The notes beneath the pieces were generated by a model that was not told where the DNA came from, searched no databases, and saw only the letters and a list, made by a program, of their open reading frames with translations. This document shows, in pieces, positions 35,696 to 45,850 of a stretch of DNA of 64,000 nt. Positions within the stretch are counted from its first letter, which is position 1; every line of letters begins with the position of its first letter. A program made the position numbers and the translations under genes. Source of the stretch: Rapana venosa (lineage: Eukaryota > Mollusca > Gastropoda > Neogastropoda > Muricidae); assembly GCA_028751875.1 (NCBI GenBank), contig CM054135.1, forward strand, positions 4,826,092 through 4,890,091, read 5' to 3'.

Positions 35696-35714
35696 CAATA
35701 CAAAATGAAGTAGG

Positions 35715-36045
35715 GCTAAGAGAGAGAAAGGGGGAAAGAAGAGAGAGAAGAGGAAGAGAGAGAGAGAGGAGAGAGAGAGAGAAGAGATGAGATGAGGAGG
35801 AGAGAGAGGGAGAGAGAAGAGAGAGAGAGGAGAGAGACGAAGACAGAAGACAGGGCAAACAGACAGACAAACAGGGCAGAGACAGGGAGACAGAGAGAGA
35901 CAGAAGAGATACAGACATAGACAGACAAACAGATAGAAACAGAGAGACATAGACAGACACACAGCAGACAGACAGAGGGCAGAGACAGACAGGGCAGAAA
36001 GAGACAGACAGACAGAAAAAGACAGACAGACAGACCGACAGAGAT
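35715..36045. repeat. GA then GACA microsatellite
   Basis: (GA)n to about 35845, then (GACA)n variants. Cys/Leu/Ser frames on the minus strand are shadows. Confidence 0.93.
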
Positions 36046-36207
36046 AAGTGAGTTGGAAAGTTGGAAAGACAGCAACAAACACATAAACAAAATTACTTCA
36101 GGCATGACTGGAGTGATTTGATCTCGTCCCCACTCCCCACCCCCTACCCCACCACCGCCCCATCATCCCCTCTCTCTTATTGCAGTCCTTTTTGTTTTGT
36201 CTCAGTC

Positions 36208-36911
36208 TAAACACACACACACACACGCGCGCGCACACACAAACCACACCCACACAACCACCACCATCACACCACCGCCACCTCACCATCAACAGAAACA
36301 CACACAAAACACACATATACAAACCCCCCCCACACCACCACACCACACACAAACACACACTCAAACACACCCCTCCTACACACACACTCACACACACACC
36401 ACCACACACGCACCACCACCTTCACCACCACCACACCACTACACACCCACTACCACCACCACCACCACACCACACACAAACACAACATATACACCTAACC
36501 CCCCCACACAAACACCCCCACCACCACGCCACACACAAACACACACTCAAACACACACTCCTACACACACACTCACACACACACACGCACCACCACCTTC
36601 ACCAAACCACCACTACACACACACACTACCACAACCACCACCAAAACCACACCCAAAACACAACACATCACACCCCCCCCCCCCCCCCCCCACCACCACA
36701 CCACCACAAACACGCACTCAAACACACTCCTACGCACACACTCAACACACACACACACACAGCACCACCACCTTCACCACCACCACCACTACACACACTC
36801 ACTACCACCACCACCACCACCACACCACCACACACAACACACACACATATACACCTACCCACCCACACCACACCCCCCACCACCACACCTACACACACAC
36901 CACACACCCCC

Positions 36912-36981
<70 letters not shown>

Positions 36982-37208
36982 ACCACCACCACCACCACCA
37001 CACCAAACAAACACCAACACACACACACACACACACACACACACCACCTCCACCACACCACACACCACCTCCACCACCCACACCACACCCCACCACCACA
37101 CACAACACCACCACCACCACCACCACTATCCCCAAACCCCCCACCCCCCACCCCTACCCACCCCCCCCCCACCCCACCCCACACACCCCACCCCCCTCCC
37201 TAACACAC
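36208..37208. repeat. CA/CCA tract inside the GPCR intron
   Basis: About 1 kb of (CA)n and (CCA)n with internal longer-period repeats. Blocks around CACACAAACACACACTCAAA recur near 36350, 36533 and 36706. It directly abuts the splice donor of the GPCR exon (37209-37214), so on the transcribed strand the intron opens as a GT/GGT repeat. The 346- and 367-residue His/Thr/Pro frames are repeat shadows. Confidence 0.95.
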
Positions 37209-37214
37209 ACTCAC
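37209..37214 (-). promoter_or_regulatory. Splice donor GTGAGT of the GPCR first exon
   Basis: The minus strand reads AACG|GTGAGTGTGTG. This is a strong consensus donor, and the intron is phase 1 (460 coding bases precede it). Its position, just after TM2, is consistent with a Gly codon split before the conserved extracellular loop 1 Trp seen in related receptors. That last point is inference. Confidence 0.8.
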
Positions 37215-37674
37215 CGTTAAACAGGTTAGCGATGAGGTTGACAGGAACGCAGAACAGCGCCACCAATATGTCCGCCAGGGCCAGGTTGAAGAGGAAGTAG
37301 TTGGTGACGCTATGCATGCTGGCCTTCTTGATCACCACCCCCATCACCAGACTGTTGCCCACCAGCGCCATCACCGTCACCAGCCCGTAGGCCATCGTGT
37401 ACACCAGCACCATGTGCCCTGGCTGCTTCAGCAGCGGGTAGAACATCTCCTCCCCTTCTCCAGCATAGTGTACTCCGCTCCCGTTGTTGTCGTTGTTGGT
37501 GTAGAAGTCCGTCCCCGTGGCGTTGCCCGTCAGGTTGTAACCTTCACCTTGACCCAGACTTGTAAAAAGGGGGTCAAGGTCGTGGCCAAGGGGAGGAAGT
37601 GACGTGGTAGCGTTGGTGATGATTCCGAGGTTGGTGGGGTCGGGTTTATGGGTGTGTGAACTTGAGGTTTTCAT
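37215..37674 (-). CDS. Peptide-type class A GPCR, first coding exon (N-terminus, TM1, TM2)
   Basis: The exon encodes 153 residues plus one base before the donor. Residues 1-86 form an extracellular Ser/Thr/Asn-rich tail with four N-glycosylation sequons (N21, N47, N51, N64). TM1 is about 87-114 with the class A GN-x-x-V motif (GNSLV, N107). Intracellular loop 1 is VIKKASMHSVTN. TM2 is about 124-150 with LALAD (D135, the conserved 2.50 Asp) and FCVP. The pattern SVTNYFLFNLALADILVALF is typical of rhodopsin-family neuropeptide receptors, and TM2 ending NLIANLFN recalls the SIFamide/NPFF-like clade. The exact ligand cannot be assigned. I chose the ATG at 37674; the frame stays open upstream to a stop near 37780 but has no other ATG. 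TM3-TM7 exons were not found in the window and would lie at lower coordinates on this strand. A damaged duplicate is at 16405-16854. Confidence 0.87.
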
Positions 37675-38235
37675 TGTTTTTGGTTGTTGTTGTTTTTTTT
37701 TACTTGGGAGGTTTTGAGTTAAAGTCACAGATGTAAAAATGTGTTGATTTTTATTTTTTTGATTATATATAGTTAGTTTTCACTTACTTGGCTGTTTATT
37801 GTAAGTTACAGCTCAAACACATTTTTTCATTCCTCACTTGTACTAAGAGGTCAGTGTACCAAGTACAGTTGTGGAGCTCAAATGTTAAAAAACCCTAGAA
37901 AGTCTGATCTGAAAGAAGACACGATTAAAACCACAAAAAAGAAGGAAACCCACCAAAAATCTTTTCGTAGCAGACAAATAAAATTATAACAACGAAAGGA
38001 AACCTCACAGGACTGAGTTTCTAAAAAAGGAAACAAACAAACAAAAAATCCTCACACAGACTCTTCAAGCATCAAGGGAGATAAAAGAGGCTGTGTAAAG
38101 ACGGAGAACTGATCACAATCACCGTCTCAGTTGCCACCCATCATTGTCTCCTTTCCCTGGAGAAAGCTGGGTGAATCCACAGAGAGCCCTCATTGCCCCA
38201 CCCAAAACGTCCGTGACCCCCGGTTTTTGCAGAAA
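37675..38235. other. 5' flank/UTR of the GPCR exon
   Basis: AT-rich sequence with AACAACAACC just before the ATG on the minus strand. No TATA box or initiator can be supported. It corresponds to copy A up to the gap at about 38140. Confidence 0.5.
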
Positions 38236-38900
38236 TGGGACCCCTTTTCCAAAAAGGGAAAGCAAGTAGTGTCCGCCTTGGTTTGATCCGCTCCCAGGTC
38301 TGGGGTTCCCCTCATTTTTCGGGTTTTTTTTTCAAACCCTTTGGTCGTCTGGGGGAAGGGTCGGGAAAGAGGGGATCTGGTGAAGAGTTCGCCCCTCAGG
38401 CTCAGAAATTACTCCCTGAAAGGTTTTTGGGGTTTGGGGGAAAGGTGGGAATTGGGGTGATTTTGCCTCTGGCTCAAAAATTTGGGTTTTCCTGAAAGTT
38501 TTTTCGGGTTTTTGGGGGTTGGGGGGGTTTGTTTTTTGCGTGGGGGGTCAGCTCGGGGGTGGGAAAAGGGGAAGGGGGTCAGCAGATCTCTGTGGAACCT
38601 TTCAGAATGGACGGTTGGGCTTGCCGTCTGTAATTGGAGGACCCCAAGTAGGGGTGATAAATTTTGAAAAAAAATGGATTAGATTTGGTTTTATTGGTTG
38701 TTTGTAACCCTCGCCCCTCTTTGTTTTCTGTCTTTTTTGGCCCAGTTGTTTCTGTCTTTTTTTTTCTCTTCTTTTCTCTCTCTTTCTTTTGATATCTCTT
38801 CTCTTACAAAACACACGCTTTAAACCCACACCCCCCGCCCCCCAACCACAACAAACCAAAGTACATATGCAAAATGGATGCCCCCCCCAACCCCCCCATT
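38236..38900. other. Homopolymer-damaged sequence, no gene seen
   Basis: G/T-run-rich sequence with a CT-rich patch at 38730-38800. Frames are short and without recognisable domains. Confidence 0.5.
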
Positions 38901-41900
38901 CAAAAACCAAACAGTTTTAGCACAGGCCGGGGGCCCAAAAAACCCACAGTTTGGCCCCCCAAAAGAGCTCGGGATTCATCTTGGGAAAAAGAATTTTATT
39001 TTTTTTTGGTTTTTATTTCTCCTACATTGCCTTTCCTTTTATGCGTGTTTAAAAAACCCTGTATGAATTCATTTATTTTATCACACTTTTTTCTTCACAA
39101 AAAGAATGAAAGGAAAAAGGGTTTTTTTTTTTGGGCGAATCCCGGGAGGGGGGAAATTTCCCTCCTGATTTTATCCCCTGCCCCAAACCCAAAGTTTTCC
39201 CATTCTGCAACCCGGCCCAAAGGGCCCAGTTCGAACGGGTTTAAAGCCATTTTCAGCTTTACCACTTGTACCCGGAATCCCCACGTGAATTGTGTTTAAA
39301 GATGCCCCATCAAATTTAAAGGTTTTTTCCCCTTTGCCTGGCTTCATTCTTAGTACCCCCCCCTTTTCCCCCCTAGGGGAAACACCCGGTTTTTTCAGTC
39401 AGCCAAAAGTGCTTTATGGGTTTTTGGGTTTTTTTTTCCCAGTACAGGGGGGGTACGTCGGGGTGGGGGAAAATTTTATATATGAGTAAAATTTATTTAA
39501 ATTGCTATTTTTGAAAAAAAACCCATTTCCCAAAAAACTAAAACCCCAAGGAAAAGGCAAAAGAAAAAAAGGTTGGGCGGGAAAAGGTGCCCCCTTTAAA
39601 GCTTTTTGGGACAAAATTAAATTTAAAACTCAACACCAAAAATTTTAATTTAGATAGCTGTTTTTAAAATTTTTTGGAAAACCCATAAAAATGAAAAACA
39701 AATTTAAAATTATGTTGAGCTTTGGCCATGCACAGGGAGCTATGTGTGTGTGTTTTGCCGTTTGTTTTGTGTTTGTGTGTGTTGGGGTGTGTGTTTTTGG
39801 TGTGGGTGTTGTGTGTGTTGTGTGTGTGTGTGTTTTCCCTGTGAAGATTTTGTTTTCCCAAAAATTCCCCTGTGGTTGAAAGGTTATCAAAAAACTACCA
39901 CTTCCCCCCTTTTTCCACCACCCTGTCCCCACCCCCCCCCCCCCACACACACTTGCACCCCATGCTTTTTGTATACACACAAAAACCAAAATCCCAGAAA
40001 ACTAAATTAAAAGAACAACCAAAAAGGACAGCCGGACGGGAAAAACCCCCCCCCCCCTTCCCCCCCCGGACGCCACACACAAAACCCACAAACAAACACC
40101 ACACACACCACACACCACCCCCACACACATCATTCAATTAAAAACATCACATTTGGGGTGTACTGGGGAGGGGATGGGGACAAAAAGGCAAAATGGTTGA
40201 CAGGCCCCAAAGAGGAGTTTTTGCACCCTCCCGGGGGGAAAAGACAAAGTTTGGGAGGGAAAAAAGAAAAGAAAGAAAAAATTGTCCTTTTTTAAAAATT
40301 TACCTCAAATTGCTTTTTTTCCTCTTCAATTTTGATATCCAGTGTGTTTGGTGTGTGTGTTGTTGTGTGTGGGGTGTGTGTGGGGGTGTGGGGGTGTTGT
40401 GTGTGATGTGTGTGTTTTGGTGTGGGTTGTGTGTGTTTTGTGGGGGTGTTTGGGTGTATTGTGTGTGATTTTTTGGTAGTTTTTAAAGTTTTTAATTTTT
40501 GCTTTCCCCTTTAAAGGGCTTGAACTCACAAAAATTTTCTTTGTTTTTTCCCCCAAATTTAAAGCTTGGTCGTGGTATCCATTCCCCGAATTGCTTTTAT
40601 TAACATTTTATTTTTTTTTTCACTGAAAGGGGAATCCCCAAATTTTGGGTTTTTTTTTTCCCAATTGGCGAATCCCAAGATGGAATCGCCAAAGTATGCT
40701 GAAAACACCTTGCCCCATTTTTAAGTGGAAAAAGGGAAACTGGTTAGCTTCTAGTTTCCCCCTTTGAAACTCCCAACCCCCCCCGTGAATTGTTTTTAAA
40801 AACGGATTTTCCATCTATTGAAGGGTTTTTCCCCCCTGTTCTGCAAAAATTTTTATTTATTATTTTTCCCCCTAGAGGAAAAGTCGGTTTTTGTGAATTT
40901 AAGGCAAAACCCCGTGGTTATAATTTTTTGGGAAACACTTCCAGTACATAGGAATGTCTGGGGGGGGGAAATGAAATTATATGAGTCAAATATTTTTCCA
41001 AAATTTAGCTATGATTTTTTAATGAAATAGTGGAAAAAAACTAAAACCAGCAAAAGGTAGAAAAAAAGGTGGGGGGAAAAAAGGTTTGATTTTATGGCTT
41101 TTAAGTTACAAAATTTAAAATTTAAACCCCAACCCAAAAATTTGATAGTTTGTTACTGGAATTTTTGTATCCACCCAAGTGTAAAAAGAGAAAAACTTAT
41201 GCCCCTGAGCTTGACTGACAATGAGCATTTGTGGGGTGTGTGTTTCCCCTGTGAAGTTGGGTTAGCACCCCAAAAATTTGCTGGTTGAAAAGGTTTCATA
41301 ACCCACTCACCCCAAAACCCCCAAACCACCCCCCCAAAACCGCCCCCCTTTAAACACATGCTTGCACACAGGGCCCAACTTGTACACACACTTTACAAAA
41401 AGGGGGAAGCTGGAAACAAAAATGAAAAAACCAACAAACACAGAACAATACAAACACCCCCCCGGGGAGTGACGGGGAGGAGGGGAGAAAAAAAAGGGCA
41501 GACAGGTGGGGACAGGCACAAAGAAAAGATTGCACCCCCCAGATAAAAACCCAAAGCTTTGGGATTAAAAAAGGGAAAAGGAAGAAAAAATGTCCTTTAA
41601 ATCATTTTCCCCCAAAATTGCTTTCTTTCTTCAACTTGATATCCAGTTTGTGTGTGTGTGTGGGGTGGGTGTGTGTGTGTGTGTTGTGTGGTGTGGGGTT
41701 TTGTGTGTGTGTAGGGTGTGGGGGTGTGATGATTGTGTGGGTTGTCGTGTAGTGTGTGTTGTGTGTTTGTGTGTGGGTGTGTGTGTTTTTAAGTGTTGTG
41801 TGTATTTGTGTAGTTGAAAAACCCTTTTAATTTTTAAGCTTTCAGCTTTTAAATGGCTTGCAACTCACATGAAATTTTTGGGTTTATTGACCCTTAAAAA

Positions 41901-44900
41901 AAGCATTTTTAGTGGTACCATTTTGGGGAAAATTGTTTGGTTTTTAACATACTATCTTCACTGAAAGAAGCCAGAATAGGGTAATTTTTTTGGCCCAGAA
42001 TCCCAAGTTAGAATCTCCTGAGTTTACTGACCATCCAGGACCCTTTTCCCAAAAGCAAAGGGGAAACGGTTAGAATCTAGCTTTACCCTTGTACCCCCAA
42101 ATCCTAGTGAATTTATTTCAAGATGTCCATTATTAAAGTCTTTTTCCCTTTTTGGGCTTCACTTTATTATCCCCTTTCCCCCTAGAGGAACATTTCGGGT
42201 CTCTGCAGTCAGCACAACGTGGTTATAAGGTTTTTGGGAAAACACTTCCAGTATGTGGGTTTACTTTTCGGGTGGGGAATTTACTTTTATGAGTAAAATT
42301 TGATTTTTAGTCAGTTTATTTTTAAAGCAAAAAAATAGTAGTACAAGTTTCCCCCAAACCCCTTAAGTAAAAAACAAAAATTTTGGGGGGAAAGGGGGGC
42401 TTTTGGGTTCTGGTCCCGGAATGAATTTTAAACCCCTCCCCCCCTTTTCCCACTAAATGGGTTACTGTTATAGAATTTTTGTTTTAAAAAAAAGGTTCAA
42501 AGAAAAACGGGGGTCTTTGGAAAGCTGGTGGTGTGAGTTTGGTGTGTGTGTTGGTGTGTGTGTTTGTGGTGTGTGTGTGTGTGTGTTTTCTTTTTTTGTG
42601 TGTGTGTTGTGTGTGTGTGTGTTTCTATGAAAAAAAGTTCATCTCAAAAATTTGGGTATTTTTTTGGGGTTAAAAAGTTTAGCAAGAACTTTTAACACAC
42701 CCAACCCCCCCACAGCCCCCCCCCCACCCCCACAGGCCCCTTCTCCCCCCTCCCAAAACACCTGAATGACGGGACCCACAAAAATTTAAACACATACACA
42801 CACCCACACAAATTTAAATTAATTTACATTACTGCACGCGGGGGAAAAAAAAAAGAGAAGTAAAGGGGGAAACAAAAAAGGAAAGGGCCCGCCCGATAGA
42901 CGGGCACAGAGGGGAAGGGAGAGAGAGGAGAATGGAGGGGGAAAAGATTTAGTAGGGGAGAAGTGGGGAAAGGGAGGGGGATGAGAGAGAGAGGGGAGAG
43001 GGGGTGGAGGAGAGAGAAGGAGAAGGTTTTTTTTGGAGGAGAAGAGTGAAAAAGAAAAAGAGGGAGGAGAGAGAGAGATGAGAGAGGGGAAGAGTGGATG
43101 CCCCCCCCTTTTGGAATAAAAAGCCCAAAGTTTTGGGTTAAATGAAGAAAAAAATTGAACTAATGTAATGAAACCCAAATTCCCTAAATTGTTTTCCCCT
43201 TCAACTTGAAAAAACCGTGTGTGTGGGTGTGTGGGTGTGTTTTGTTTTGTGTTTTTGTGTGGGTGTGTGTGTGGGGTGTCGTTGTTTGGGGGTGTGTGAG
43301 TGTGTGTGGTGTTTTGTAAAGCACGGTGTGATATTTTTCAAAAAACGTTTATTCACTTTAGTGATTTTGGGAGGGAAAAAAGTAAGCTAAAAAAAGTAAA
43401 CGAAAACCCAAAAATTAAAAAAATTTTGTAAAGATAACGGTACTTTTTAAAAAAAACCCCTTTAAACCCATACTCAAAAACTGAATTTGGGGGCTTTTTT
43501 ATAAAACCCAAAACAATGCCCAACGAAAACAATGGTTCAGACAAAATTGATCCAGGGGAAAAAACTTGGTACAGGGAAAAAAATGTTTTTTTTAAAGGGC
43601 CCAACAATCAAAAATAAAGACTATTGGAAATTCTTCCCCCCCAAAAAATTGGTTTTTAAAATCTTTGCGGGGTTTTTATGTGTGTTGTGGGTGTGATGTG
43701 GGGGGGTTTTGGGGGGTGGTTGTGTGTGGGTGTTGTTTTGTTTTGGGGTGTGTTGTGTTGTGTGTGTGTGTGTGTTTTTTTGGGTTTTTTGTTTGTTGTG
43801 TGTGTGGGTGTTGTTGTTTTGTTTGGGGTGTGTGTGTGTATTTTTTAAAAATTTAAAATTTTTAAATTTGGTTTTCCAGTGATAAAATCATTTGCTATGT
43901 GTGTGTGGGGTGGGGTGTTGTTTTTTGGTGTGTTTTTGTTTTGTGTTTGTTCGATTGTAAAGGGGTGTGTTTTTGTGTCTGGGGGGGGGTTTTTGTTGTT
44001 TTTTATAAATGTGTGTGAAATTTTTTAAAAAATTGTTTGTTTTTACTTTTCAGTGATTAAATGTGTGTGGGTGTGTGTGTTGTTAGTGTGTTAGTGTTTT
44101 TTGGGGTGTGTTTTGTGTGTGTGTGTGTGTGTGGTGTGTGTGGGGTGTGTGTCTGTACTGGGGGTTTGGGTTCTTTTATAGCTTTTTAACCCACATGAAT
44201 ATCTCTGTTTATTGAGACCAATAAAGTGTTGGTGGGGTATAAAATTGTCTGAATTGCTGTTTTTAAAACACAGCATCTTCACTGGAAAAATGCCAGAAAA
44301 AGGACTTTTTCTTTGGAAGAAGGGAAAAGTTGTTTAGAATCGTTGGGGTTTTACTGACACATCCCGTGTCCCTTTCTGAAAGGGGCCCCAAAGGGGGAAC
44401 GGGTTGAAATTAGCTTTACCAATTGTACCCCAACCCCCAAATAAATTGTGTTTCAAAAATGCCATTATTGAACGTCTTCCCCCTGTTTGGTTTTCCCCCA
44501 CTTTCTCCCCCGTTTTTTTCCCCTTTTTTTTCCCCCTTTAGAGGAACGTTTGGTTTGTGCAGTCGCACAACGTGGTTTAAAAGGGTTTTGGGAAACTTTT
44601 CCCTTTATTTTGGATATTTCTGGTGTGGAAATACAATATAAAGAGAATTTTATCCTAAGTCATTTAATTTAAAGTGCAATTAGTAAAACAAGCTTAAACC
44701 AACCCTAAAGAAAAACCCAAAAAGGGTGGCGGAAGGGGGCTTAATTTAAATTTGGGACAAGAATCACTGGACTTGAAATTAATATGGACTGCTTTTAAAA
44801 ATAGAAGGGTTCAAAAAAGCCAGTTTTGGTGTCAATAATTTAAATTGTTTTCCGGGGATTTGATTCATTTGGGATCACTGTGTTTTGGTGTGTGTGGGGT

Positions 44901-44970
44901 GTATGTGTGTGTGTGGGGGTTTTTTTGGGGTGTGGGTGTGTGTTGTGTGTGTGAGGGGATAGAAATTTTA
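38901..44970. repeat. Tandem array of about 1.3-1.4 kb units, corrupted
   Basis: Recurring anchors show the period. CCCTAGAGGAA-like sequence occurs at about 39372, 40869, 42179 and 44537. CCCTGTGAAG-like sequence occurs at 39838 and 41247, with a weaker match near 42622. CTTCAA..TTGATATCCAG occurs at 40326, 41629 and 43199. CTCACATGAA-like sequence occurs at 40526, 41865 and 44195. Each unit carries GT microsatellites. The last interval is longer (about 2.3 kb) and holds extra GT blocks. No coding frame is credible. Confidence 0.7.
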
Positions 44971-45430
44971 GCACTTTTGAACAAAGTCTGGGTTTTTAGA
45001 TTTAAAAGCTAAAATTACCCCTTCGGGAAAACCCATTTTAAAGTGGGGGAAAATGGTTTTTTCAAGGATTTTGGGAAATTTTGAATTCCTTTTTATTTTG
45101 CTGTTATGGGGCATTTTGTGTTGACTATTCTTTTCTCTTTTTTTGGCTTTTGAGGCCCCTTGAATCTGAGTATTTAATAAAATCCCCTGAACGGGCAAGT
45201 TTGGGGAGCAAAGAGTAAAGGTTTTTTTCTCTTCTTTTTTTTTTTAATTTTTCTTTTTTATTTTTGCCCCCGTGTCAATTTGTCAAATGCCCCATTTTTA
45301 AAAGCTTGAAAAGGAAGAACCCATGGTTTGTCTCCATGGGTTTTAAAACCCAAAAGGGGTTTAGGGCCCATTGTAAAGGGGAAAAAAGGGCAGGCGTGAA
45401 AGTTTGCCTCCAAACGGGAAAAAGATGGGG
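44971..45430. other. Homopolymer-damaged sequence, no gene seen
   Basis: AT-rich with T-runs. No repeat family or domain was recognised. Confidence 0.45.
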
Positions 45431-45850
45431 GGGGGTGTCAAGAACAAAAAGAACACGAGGGAGACGGACGACACGAAGAAAAGAATCCCGAAAAAGAAGA
45501 GAATGGGGAAAAAGAAAAATGCGAAGAAGAAGAAGAAAAAGAAGAAAAAGAAGAAGAAAAAGGGAAGAAGAAGAAAAAGAGAAGAAGGGAAGAGAAGAAG
45601 AAGAAAAGAAGAAAAAGGAAGGAATGCAAAAAGGGAAAAAAAAGAATGCAAAGAAAAAGAATGCGAAAAAGGGAATGCGAAAAAAGGAAAAAGGAATTTG
45701 CGAAAAAGAAGAATGGAAGAAGAAGAAGCAAAGAAAAAGGGAATGCGAAGAATGCAAAAGATGCAAAGAAAAAAGAAGAAGAAAAGAAAGGAAAAAGAAG
45801 AAGAAGAAAGAAAAAGGGAAGAGAAGAAAAAGAGAAGAAGAAAGAAAAAG
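45431..45850. repeat. GAA/AAG-rich purine tract
   Basis: About 420 bp of GAA, GAAAAAG and AATGCGAA repeats. It begins exactly at the 3' end of the LINE that follows (minus strand), where GATGATGAAGAAGG leads into it, so it may be the expanded 3' microsatellite tail of that element. Lys/Glu/Arg and Phe/Ser/Leu frames are shadows. Confidence 0.9.

Noticed and set aside
36180..37300. His/Thr/Pro ORFs of 346 and 367 residues
   Set aside because: Plus-strand shadows of the CA/CCA microsatellite, and they run through the GPCR exon on the opposite strand.
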